A DNA stretch of 64,000 nt from Piper betle (Eukaryota > Streptophyta > Magnoliopsida > Piperales > Piperaceae). Under the pieces are notes generated by a model that did not search any database, was not told the origin of the DNA, and saw only the letters and a program-made list of their open reading frames with translations. Positions 1-11,099 of the stretch are shown here, piece after piece. Positions within the stretch are counted from its first letter, which is position 1; every line of letters begins with the position of its first letter. The DNA is taken from the NCBI GenBank assembly GCA_033002965.1, contig JAURVB010009669.1:26290-90289 (forward strand). The letters are read 5' to 3'. The position numbers and the translations under genes were made by a program.

Positions 1-1500
1 GAGTTCCAAATTTTGATCGTTTTAGTAATTAGCCAGGTAGTGGTCTCGCTCGGAGAGCATTTTAACTACCTTGTAAAAATAACATATGTTATGCTGGTAT
101 AAAAACAGAATTCAAAAGTCATATGAACGTTTTTTTTTGAAAAAATACATGATAGTAATTATTATGATGATGGCTGTGAAATATGAACCTCCAGTGACAA
201 TTATGCATAAAAATTATATTTAATTGAAGGTTTACTTTTTTTATAAGTAATCCAAGGTCTAAGATATTAAACATACCCTAAGTAATTGTTTGACTAAATA
301 AAAGTGGGGAAAACACAATTTGAAGATGTGCTATGCTGTGTGCATCACTAAAATGCAACACCCTGATTATTGTTCACATAAGAACTGAGTTTAAATTAAT
401 TAATCTGTGAAACTCAAACGAAAAATAAGCCGAAATAACCCTTTTGGTATTTCAAGAATAAAAATACCACTAAATGCACAACTAATATTCAACTAAATAT
501 ACATGAATATGCATCAAACACAAGCAAAGGAATGAAAGAAAACGACTCACTGAATAAAAGTGTGTGTAATATCTGTCTTTCTACCAAAGTTGACCTAATA
601 TATTGGAACACAAGACTTCAATATATAATAAGAAAAATGTTAGCAGCGACTATCACTAGTCCATAAAATAACTAGTAAAAATTGATTTTCACGAGGAAAG
701 GAAAATCATATATAATCTTTATATGAATACTCAAAAGACATATACTGATGAGCCATCAATGTAAAACTCTAAATTTGACTCACTTGCAAATTGAACCGAA
801 ATATTATATGTCACCTGATTAAGTCGGCTAGCTCGAACCTAGCTTCAATAGATCTACTCTCGGTATTTTATGATGAAAGATAAATATCTTTTTGCATACA
901 TGAGATGTAAGGAACATTAACATGAAACTTCATGAATAACATGATAGACAATTCACACAAAAAAAATCACAATAAAATTGATAGAATTTCTGAAATAAAA
1001 CAGACAGAGTATCCCCTAAAAGTGTAATAATGGGTCACCCTGTCAAATAGTGTATATATAACACAATATTAAAAATTATTCTATACACACAACCATTTCC
1101 CATACTACATGACTAAAATTCTTGAACTAAGTCTCGACCTATCTATTCGTTCTCATTCACATTTCATTTCTAAACTAGGTCTTGACCCACTTGCTTATCA
1201 CATGCAAAATCACATCTTTACCAACTATGTAACTGTCACGACATTTTCATAATTAACATCATATAGTTTTCATTATAACATTTTCACCATCATTAACATA
1301 TAAATATGATAACTATAAACAGTCTACAATCAAATTGATGTGTGTGTGCACAAGACCTCACTGTTCTTCTATCCAGTCTGACACATCCATCTCTTGATCA
1401 TTACCTGCATATATAATAAAAACACATAAGTAACAAGTGTTATTAGTTTAAAATATAACTTCACAATCTGGCAAATGAGAATTAACTCTTATTTGAAAAA
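1..1500. other. AT-rich intergenic DNA, no gene seen
   Basis: No reading frame of useful length and no recognisable protein fragment. The stretch is very AT-rich with scattered homopolymers. I see no RNA gene or clear repeat boundary. Confidence 0.5.
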
Positions 1501-4447
1501 AACCATATATAACTTCTGTTAAACTCTTTAAAGGGCATCTATTGGGGAGCCATCGGGCCATAGACCAAATAACAACCTAAGCTAACTGGTCTGCTGATGC
1601 CTCTTTTGATATTTTCTCATTTTTTTCTGATTCATTGGGACTACTAGTATATTCTAAGCCATCTATTGTCATCCATATATCTCCTTGCCCTAAGCATGAA
1701 AGCCGAATACTTTTAGCCAGTCACTTTCAGTAACTCCCCTTTGAATCACATGTTCGGGTGTGTGTTGTACTAAACAGTACTCGTAAACCTTCACATTTCC
1801 TCAGGTGTGAGGAAACACAAAATACGGAGTTGTTAGGATCCCTTGTGAATGGATCAACCCTTTCACTAATTTAAGGCCCGCATAGTACGTACAAGTCGGT
1901 TTTACCATCTCTTATCTCACCATAAACTCGATAAAATTATATATAGGCCTGAAAAGGGATTTATATAATAGGTCTGAAGACAACTTGTAGTGGATCTTAT
2001 TTTTGAAATCAGGGTCAAAGGATCCTATTCTTGAGGGTTATTAATCCGAAAAACTATCGGTTAAATGACCCGAGTTAAGTGAAATCGAATAAAACAACAC
2101 TTAACCCGTTCTGCAATCAGTAAAACAAATCACAATAAAATAGAACAAAAATCCATAAATGAGTTTTAAATAGACTTGGTAGAAACTTCAAGTAAGATAA
2201 CGCACTTAGGCGGCAAGTTCCTATTTCGTACCTATACATTATGACTAATTGCTAACACTTATGCTAATTGTATGATACATGAATATTGTGAATGAATGCA
2301 TCTAATCACCACCATGTCATATCTAAAACCAACTAGGCACGTGAAAGTGTCCAGTTAGAGGCATTCGTCATTATCATGGTTGCAAAAATCGGCTGATTTC
2401 GAGCGGAATCGGCCAATTTAAATCGGATCGGAAGAAATGGTCGGTGATATTCTCGTAATTAAAAGTTGACTCAACTCTGACTCAAGTAAAAAATAATAAA
2501 TAACTCCACATAATTCAAAAAAAATCTTAAAAAGTGAAACAATATTATAAAATATAATACACACCATAACAAGAAAATGATATATTCTATAATTAATAAC
2601 CTTCCGATTATGATCAATTTAAGTAAATTGATTTTTGTCTGATTTTTGATGAATCAGTTCGATTTAATGACTCCCTTCTATTCCGATTTAACGTTCTATT
2701 TTGATTTTTGTAATTATGGTCATTATTAAAACATGAATGCTATCACTAGATAAATCAATCAACCAGTTTTTAACATAACAACCAACTAAATCATAATTAT
2801 GCTTATTATATTTAGATTAATATCCCCTACCAAGTCATGAGCAATATCAAACAACGCTAATTAAATTCAGGTATTAACACCAATCTTTCGATAAGTGTTA
2901 CATTAGGGTTCCTAATTCCCAGTTCAATCATTAACTAATTAATTAAGTGTCAGAGTAGCACCAATCCACATTAAAAATATGCAAACAAATTCATCAAATA
3001 ATTACTAACGCATATGAGTCACTCCCACTCATTTCTATTTTTTTTACAACCTATTTATCGATAGTCATCATCAGATTCTTCATAATCATAATCATCAATT
3101 CAAACACCAATATACCATTCCATCATAATAATAATAATCACAACACAATTTTTAAACACATTATGCTAATTAATCACAAACCATGCATTCAATTTTAAAT
3201 TAGGATATCTATCGACGGTGGCAATGGCGGCAACAGCAGTGGCATACGACGACCGATGGGTCGACTAGGGTTTGACAAGATCAGTGAGGTTAAACTAGAC
3301 CTTTGCCATGCATGAAGGCCAGCAAGGGACGACGATTTCTGTCCGACGGCGTCACATAGCCAGCAGCAATCCACTGTTGTTGGCGATCGAACAACAAGGG
3401 GGAGGAGGGAGATGTTGGTCCTGATGACACAATAAGGGAAGCTCGGCTTGTCCTGGCTGAGAGAGGGGTCGGTGGCCAACTACTCTGGCGGGTCGTCGGA
3501 AATGCAAACAGTGATGAGGGTGGCTCGGTGTGGGAAGGAGGACCCCAGGAAGAGCTTGGCTAGGGCTTGGGATGTCAAAGTATGTGGAGGAGAGAAGATC
3601 ATGGTCGAGGTGGTGATTGGCCGACGACGACGGCTAAAACTGGCCAGTGACAGTAGTGAATTGCCAATGCTAGTGGCGGCTAAGGGCCAACTAAGGGAAG
3701 GATAGGAAGGGGCAAGCAAGGCAGGGGAAAGGGAAGGTTGGTGATGAAGGGTCTAACTAAATGGCGGCGACCGGTGGCGGCGAGGCCGACAACGCTCCAA
3801 GAAAATAGGCCTGGCAGTGAGCATAGGATGAAGGTGGGAGAAAGTGGAGGAGGAAGGAGGAGGGGTGGCTAGAGGCGGTGTCATCGGCTGACGGCGCGGT
3901 CGTCAGCAATGAGGGTCATTGGAAGGGGGCGAGGTGTCGATCGGCGGGGGTTTGGGAAAAATAAGGGAAGCAAGGTTAGGAACAAAATATAACACTTGTG
4001 GTAGTTTTGTAATTAAGACTTGACTCTCTCCCGACTTAAGTTAATAATAATCAATAAATTTCAAAAAATATAAAATAAAATATAATAAAATCTCATAAAA
4101 TAAAATAATAGTGTCATAACTCGAATGACATGTTTTAAGCCCCATCCAAAAATAATAACTAACGCATCCTAACGTGATGAACGACCTAATTCTAATTCTA
4201 TGGTCCACTCAAAATAATAAATAAATAAATAAAAATTGGACGTACTCTTATATCATCTAATAACTCATTTTGTTGTTGTATTACTGACGTTATCGTCGTA
4301 TATTTAGGTACGTATGACCCTTATGACTTATAACACATAAGTGGTGTTGACTCAACACATGTGTTTTGAAAGTAACTCTACTCGAACTTACAGCTAAATC
4401 GACTGGTTCACAAGTATAAGACCTTGACTTGGATTACGAGTTTTATA
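1500..4447 (-). repeat. Degenerate Ty3/gypsy-family LTR, minus strand
   Basis: Read on the minus strand from about 4447, the sequence starts TATAAAACTCGTAATCCAAG, close to the TGTAAAACTCG start of the LTR at 51101. It then follows the same order of blocks as the LTRs at 25614 and 51101: an AT-rich stretch, a GAGTCAAG motif, a GC-rich CCGCCG-type leader (about 3200-3960), a GCCGCCTAAG block near 2210, and a tail matching the 25614 LTR (TTCAAAAA, GCCTATT). The copy is old, with many substitutions and indels. A hAT MITE lies inside it. Short ORFs in the GC-rich part are low-complexity shadows. The outer (3') limit is uncertain. Confidence 0.55.
2375..2718. mobile_element. hAT-type MITE with 8 bp target duplication
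   Basis: A 344 bp non-autonomous element is bounded by a perfect 8 bp direct repeat GTCATTAT (2367-2374 and 2719-2726). The ends are CATGGTTGCAAAAATCGG and, as reverse complement of the right end, CATAATTACAAAAATCAA, an imperfect terminal inverted repeat. Eight-base target duplications with CA-type ends are typical of the hAT superfamily. It has no coding capacity. The interior (about 2450-2580) resembles the element at 11398-12431 and also part of the gypsy LTR family here. Confidence 0.8.
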
Positions 4448-5120
4448 ATCAAGTTGTAGACTTGATAACATTTGAAATGAACTAGTGTTCTACCACTCTC
4501 GGAAAATGCCTCTCTCGGTAATAACTGGTCGCACTCTCAGGAAAAAAACACATATTCTAATCCCTCTCCAAACCTTCATATAACCTTTGGCCAAGAATAC
4601 AATAGTTGAGTACTCTCATATAGTCGCTTTCAGTACCCTCTGATACCACAAGTCTAAACATATGATGTCTACAATAATACCCGCCTACTCTACGCTTCTC
4701 TAGGTGTGAGGAAGCTTAAGACGTAGAGATGTCAGGATCCTTTGGGAATAGAACAAGCCTCTCACTAATCTAAAGCTCGTTGAAACCTGTGTATGCGATT
4801 GCTCACGATATACGTAAGGTCAAATTCACCAACTCTCGGCTCACTAAAAATTTGATAAAAACTATATATAAGGCTGGGAAGGAAATGATATAAGTATGTC
4901 TGAAGGCAACGTGAAGTGAAACTAAGTTCAAAAATAACATGATGGATTTCATCATGGAGGGTTATCAATCACCGAAATAAAATGTGTCTAGATGACCCGT
5001 GTTAAGTGGAGTCCAATAAAACAGCTACTTAACATGTTATATGATATGAAAATCAAATCTACAATAGAATATAAAGATAAATTTAAAAAGAGTCTTAGGA
5101 AACCTGTGGTCCAAGTTTCA
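4448..5120 (-). repeat. Second minus-strand LTR-family tail, tandem to the first
   Basis: This segment aligns by eye with about 1740-2200: the same blocks occur in the same order, namely TAGGTGTGAGGAA, GGATCC, CTCACTAAT, a TATATA stretch, GTCTGAAG, GGGTTAT, and GACCC-GTTAAGTG-AATAAAACA. It therefore looks like the tail of another copy of the same repeat family, placed in tandem and strongly diverged. No coding sequence is seen. Confidence 0.5.
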
Positions 5121-6682
5121 AACGTATCGGCACATCTACGACAAGTTTGAACTTCCGTAACTTACTTTCGAACCTACTGCTTAGAAAAAGTGTGACAATT
5201 CTATATAATGTATGGTCATGGTATGTGCTCACATCAATAACATCAGCTCAAACAAAGGACAATGCACAACAAATAAATAAACAGCTAAACTCTTCGCATG
5301 CAAAAGAAGACATGACAAGGAATAAATCACTAATAAATAAATAAATGAAGAACTCATGGATTAATAGATAAATAATAAATAAATGAGAATATATAATACT
5401 AATCATAAAATAATAACATAATTATATTACATAAGTATGCGGCTAAACGTGAGTAAATAATAACACATATATGAATAAATAATAGAAAATTAAATAATAA
5501 ATACATGAATAATCAACAAATAATTAGATAAATGAAAAAATAATTAATAAAATTTAATTCTGAATAATAGTAATATAAACGTCAAATATATGAATATACG
5601 ATTAAACACGAACAAATAATAACATGTGAGCGACCAATTAAATAAATACATAAATAATTAATAACAAGAATGTAAAATATAATAAACATGAATACAATAA
5701 TATTGATAATTAAACATATTATTAATAATAATAAATAATCATACTAGCATTTATCCAATACAACATTTATTTAATTAACAATAAATAGATAATGATGAAT
5801 AAATAAATAATTAAAATTTAAAAAAATTATCGCTACATCAAAATATGCTAAATAATGTGAATATGCATTTAAATTATTGTAGGAAGTTTCAAATTATTAA
5901 AAACAATCGAAAAACAAATAAAAATGGGTTGAAAATGAATGAAAATGGGTTGGCGAGTCAATTTGTGGGAATCGACTTCTCTGCGTTGAACTCCTGGGCA
6001 AGTTAGGCTTGACTTGGTTAGGTTGGCCGAGTAGTTTAACGTGAACATGAGCATGGGTAGGCAGACAAGTACAGAAGGCTCGCGCTAGGTTGACACAGGC
6101 ACGATGGTAGACCAGGCAATGGTGGGGGCTGTCGAAAAATATCAACGGTGGCACGATGGGGGTTGCTACCAATCGCGTTTGATAGGGGGAGGACAGAGAG
6201 TGTGATGGACATGGTGATCAATAGAGTCTGGTCATTGGTTGGCCGAAAAATGGTTGTGCATAGGAAGGATTGCCGTCGGGTTAGGTGGAGTTGTTGGCAG
6301 CGACGATCGGCAAGGCTAGTCTCAAAATGTCAGTTGTTGAGTGGGAATGTGTTTGGGATGATAGTCGATGGTGTCTAGTCGGCGACTAGCCAAAAAAGGG
6401 TCAAACAATGAAGAAAACACCGCCGATAATGGCAACATTGCATGCGGCAATTATGGCCACGACAATGGTCAGGAGCAGTCTCAAAATGTCGGCCTCGGTA
6501 AGGGAAAGCTGTTGGGATGATCAGCCTCACCGGTGCCAGTGGTGGTGATGGGTATGTGGTCAATAGTTAGTCATGAGACGATCAAGATGGTACCGGTCTG
6601 GTGGTTGAAGGAGGGTTGGAGGCTCACCAGTAGCAGTCTAAAGTGGCGGCGGCACTAATAGTGAAAATCCTCCAAAAAAGTG
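5121..6682. other. Intergenic, AT-rich then GC-richer patch, no gene supported
   Basis: 5350-5870 is almost pure A/T with AATAA-type runs. 5990-6680 is GC-richer and holds several short overlapping ORFs with no recognisable domain. Its composition recalls the GC-rich leader of the local LTR family, but I could not align it convincingly. Confidence 0.4.
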
Positions 6683-6799
6683 GTGAAAACTCTTTGAAAA
6701 TGAGTGGCCAATGCTAAGGCTCACATGGGCGAACCAAATCTTGCCACGCGACGCGATCTTAACACCCGACAACTCATGGACCTAGTGGGGTCACTTAGG

Positions 6800-6855
<56 letters not shown>

Positions 6856-6975
6856 GAAAACTCCCAGAAAATGGATGGCCAATGCTAAGGCTCACGTGGG
6901 CAACTGGATCTTGCCATGTGACACGATCTTAACACCGACAACTCGTGAACTTAATGGGGTTCACCTAGGGTATAT
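6683..6975 (+). repeat. Tandem duplication (period about 171 bp) separated by TG/TA microsatellite
   Basis: Two copies of a roughly 120 bp unit start at about 6683 and 6854. Both contain GGCCAATGCTAAGGCTCAC, a CTTGCCA, CGATCTTAACACC and GACAACTC. Each copy runs into a simple repeat: (TG)n(TA)n at about 6804-6853 and (TA)n at about 6971-6987. The copies differ by scattered substitutions and small indels. Confidence 0.7.
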
Positions 6976-7676
6976 ATATATATATATTTGAAAAGTTCAA
7001 ATCAACGCCAACAAAAGTCGGAACTGACTCGAAGCTTAAAAGTGACTTTGTGAATGAAAATTGAACCAATAAAAGCTAAATGGGCATCGAAACCCTGAGC
7101 TTAATTGGATGAAGATCTAAAACTCCAATTAAATTGGGCCCACATGGGCAATCTTGTAGTCCAAGATCCCTAAGATGCATGTAAATGAGATATCTCGAGA
7201 AAACCCAACAGATTCTAAACACTACAACGACCTAGATCTAGCCCAAAAACATTGATCTAACACAAGCAAAAAATTTTATATATCTCAATTACATATTGAT
7301 AACTCATGCTCTATTATAGCATAATTAAAGTTATCATCTCTATATTGGGCATGCCCAACCTTTATAATATATTCATATGGTCATTTGGGCCCCATATTCA
7401 TAGTTTAAAAACTGAACTTACTCGTACCGACTTGCAACTAGCTCGAACCGGAAAGGGCCATAAGCAGGTAAAACCCTAACCCAAAACTTGGGTTTTAAAA
7501 AAAATTTTCCTATGTTTACCCACTTTGAGTTTGATTAGTTTATTTGATAAGTCATTTAGATCATGTTTACATTTTTTTGACCAATCAGATTTAAGGTGGC
7601 AGAAATTGGAAAACATTTTAGTGGTGCATAACATATTTTCCTATGAAGAATTAAAGTAAATAAATTATAAACTCAT
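6976..7676. other. Intergenic, no gene seen
   Basis: No supported ORF, RNA gene or repeat boundary in this AT-rich stretch. Confidence 0.4.
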
Positions 7677-9692
7677 TGTAAATCCCGTATTTTTATTTTT
7701 TATTTTGGGTTAACCGACCTAGTTGTGTGGATTGAGGGTTACCCGAGGTGTGGTGTGCCTATGAAATTTTCCAAATTGTAAAATTTTTGAACGTGTAAAT
7801 TTTTTGGCTGACTGGGTTGAGTTTTTAGATAGGGTTGGAATTGGGGGAGATTTTTGGGGAGAAAATAACTTAACAAAATCACTCCTCTCCCACTTGATGA
7901 GCTCCAGACTTTTTTTACTTCTCCCCAGAGTCCCCCTCTAGTTTTCCTTTCCTTTAGGTTTTCTTCTTCTGTTTTTCAGTTTGTTGTTAGTTCATGATGA
8001 TGACATGCATGGGAGTTTTGATGGGTACGAATAAATCTAACGTTTCGAAAATTTTCTTTCATTAAAGTTTAGTGTTGAAATTGATGTTTGGGATTTGTAT
8101 ATCTTGTTTGATTTATCTTTTTATATTGTTCTATATTATTTGTCGTTGTTCTTGGTTGCATCGTCGTACCTGTGAAACGACGACGTTTGGCGCACACTTC
8201 GACTGCCGGCGATGGGCTGCCGTAGCCGCGGGGTGCTGAGCGGCATGGTCGTGCTTGCGGCGTGGGTCATTGGGGAGGTTTATGGTTACTTTAATTTTTT
8301 TAATTAATTATGGCTGATTGATTATTTATACTTTACAAGTTAGATATGAGGCATAAAACTTATGATAAAGGATTTATTTCCAGGTTAGCTAAAATGGGCA
8401 AATTAATCAATTCCTAAGTTAAGAATTGGTCAGACGTGGTCGTGTAGTTAATTAAATGTGTAGGATAATAATTTGAATAGGATAAAAGGATTTTAATAAA
8501 ATGAAGATTACTATTGACGTTAGTAATTTATTAAACTATTAGTGGTGTAAGTCAGGTTACCGATTAACAGCTTATTACCAGATTAATTTGTGAATTAAAA
8601 ACCTTATGGCAATAGGTGGAATTACAGTATGATATTGCGGACTAACTGACTAACATTTAAGTCTATTAATTGGGAGGACTTGGCCCTGAAGCTAATAAGA
8701 CTGGTTGTGTAACTATTAGTAACCGCAAACTTAAATCAAATAATTAAGTTGCTTCCTGATTAAACTAATAGGTATGATGATTATTAAAATAAATAAATCA
8801 GGTTTGGATAATTTCATTTATTAAGTGTTGTAAATTGTTTTTAAACATAGTTTTGACATTTGAGTTTGTTAAGAGTAATTGTTAGCTTTGGAAATGATTA
8901 ATTTACTTAAAGGCAAAATAGTAATTAACTTATACATCGCTGGAAATCATACGAAAATTAATTGATTGATTGTGCATGAGAGCATAACATCATTCACGTA
9001 GTATATGTCTTGAATATACGTGTTAACGTATATTTATTCTCATGTTAGGTGTTAAGTGGCCGTTGTAACTTTGGTAAATTTAATAAATTTGATTAGTTGT
9101 CGTTGATCAGTTAGAAAGAGTAAGACTTCGGCATTTGCGTGTTGGACATGCGTCGAGCTCTGCTTACCTAATCGAAATATATGCCGGACGATAGACTAAT
9201 GGTAAATTTCTAGTAAGTTAGGTGGGTCACTCTGCTATAATGTGAGTTAGTCGTAGACATAATATTATGTTTGTTTATGTTTATTTATTTAAATTTATTA
9301 TAATTATACTACTTAATATTTGTATCATTAATGCGTACTTAAATGTTTGAATTCATAGGGTTGGGATGATAGTCGTCAAACTCCGTTGTGGATTTATCTT
9401 AATGGACTTATTTATGCGTGTTTGTTTTTATTATAGGGTTTGATTGAATGGTAGTAAAACTCTTTTATTCTCTTGGGAACAATTTATTAATGTGGCGTAG
9501 GAATTGGCTTAAAATGGTTGAAGTACTGTAGTTTTGCTTAAATAAATTTTAATTGTGTGATAATTTATCTTTAATAAAGAAAGCTAATGTCTTAATTAAT
9601 TAAAGGTTTAAAATGTTACAATTTAAAGAATCTAATTTAATTTTGTTATCTCGGTCAATTTTGTTCTTTGACTTGATGGGCGTGACGTGACA
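7677..9692 (+). mobile_element. Candidate solo LTR of a second family
   Basis: The block begins TGTAAATCCCG and ends GGGCGTGACGTGACA, giving TG...CA ends about 2.0 kb apart, the size and style of large gypsy-type LTRs. A short GC-rich stretch (8180-8270) sits in otherwise AT-rich DNA, as in the other LTRs here, but the sequence is from a different family. The flanking five bases (CTCAT and CCCAC) do not form a clean target duplication, so the boundaries are tentative. No internal coding region is present. Confidence 0.45.
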
Positions 9693-11090
9693 CCCACCCT
9701 ACCGTGAATCATCCTCCTGTTAATCATCCTCTTATGGTTCTGTAAATTTTTAGAAACGCCCCTAATGCTTGTTGAGAGGTGGCGCATATACAGTCGGTTT
9801 CTCTGCCAGTGCATTTCTAAAAAATTCTCCTACTTACCCGCCTTTATTCTTAAAAAGAAGAAGAAGCGCCTTTGGACATTGATCAATGAGTAAACTATCT
9901 ATCTACTCATTTTCTTCATCTATGTCGTCCATTGTGCTATTTCGTACATCAACTTCTTTCACTCCGATCAATGATCATTGTTCAACCCTCACTTATTGGG
10001 ACGGAGTAAACTTAACCCTCACTTTCCTTACCCCACTGTGAGGAAGCTGCCGACCATCACCCCTTAGATTTCCCAGCCTCTTCCTATATGTTTACCTGCT
10101 TTCCAGTGTTGATCTCTTATTTTTGTAGACAACAGCCTTGCTATGTGTTTGAGGCTTCAAGTTATAAGTACGTAACATATCCGTAGGTGCAGATTGGGGG
10201 TCAATTATCCATGACCAAGCTCGAAGGTTGAAACTTGAATAATATCCAGACGCATATGCCGTTGGACAGTGTGTATTTCTTTGGACCGTCCTGCTTTTGT
10301 GATTGGTATCGATTATGATGTGTACAATATGGTGTCCTCTTTGGGCCTTTGGCTTTGGTCGATCAAATTTTACTAATTTGTAATTATAAAGCTTACCATG
10401 TTTATTTTACTGTTTCAGTCTATCTGATCATAAGAGTGATTTTAAATGCAAGGACTCGATGAATTTCTTCCTTGGTCCTACTCTCTATATTTTGGCTCAG
10501 TAGTTTGCAAATAGGTGTCTGCATGCAACAGAATGATTTTAATGTGTTTTTTATTTTATCTCCTGATCATTTTTCCCTAGTCTTTGCAAGGTGGATGATG
10601 AATCAATCAAACAATTTTCATCACTTCATGTTTCTAGTAGTTTTGTACGTATAGAACATTGTAATTTGCTTGCAATTAAGTGCAGATTATTTAATATTTG
10701 TCAGGCTTCCTTTGGAAAGGATAACGCTCCAATGAAGACAATTTTTGAAAGAAGGTGCAAGGATGATTATTCTAGTAATTATATTGCTAATGATGAATCT
10801 TCGTCTCGTTCCTGCGGACTCTGTACAGAAAGCAAATATAGTGTGTAAAGTATGACAAGAAACGGGATCAGTTGGCATACACGGACTTTTGCGTGTTGTG
10901 TCCTCAAGGTTTCCATCTTCCGTCTGCATTTCTTTTTTCTTTTTCAAAGCCGTCTGCATTTCTTGCATGTGTATGTGTTAGATCAATTAACTTTGTTGGT
11001 CTAATAACTTTAATTAGATTTTAATCCTCCTGCTCCTCATAGAGCCAGGAAGAACTCTCTTTTACTGGTGTTTCTTTTTTCTCTGCTCAA
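9693..11090. other. Region upstream of the NBS-LRR remnant, no gene supported
   Basis: Contains only short ORFs without recognisable domains. It may include the decayed 5' part of the resistance gene, but I cannot identify a coiled-coil domain there. Confidence 0.4.
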
Positions 11091-11099
11091 CATGAGCTC

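Noticed and set aside
7677..9692. Intact LTR retrotransposon at 7-10 kb
   Set aside because: Only a single LTR-like block is present, with no internal domains and no clean target duplication.
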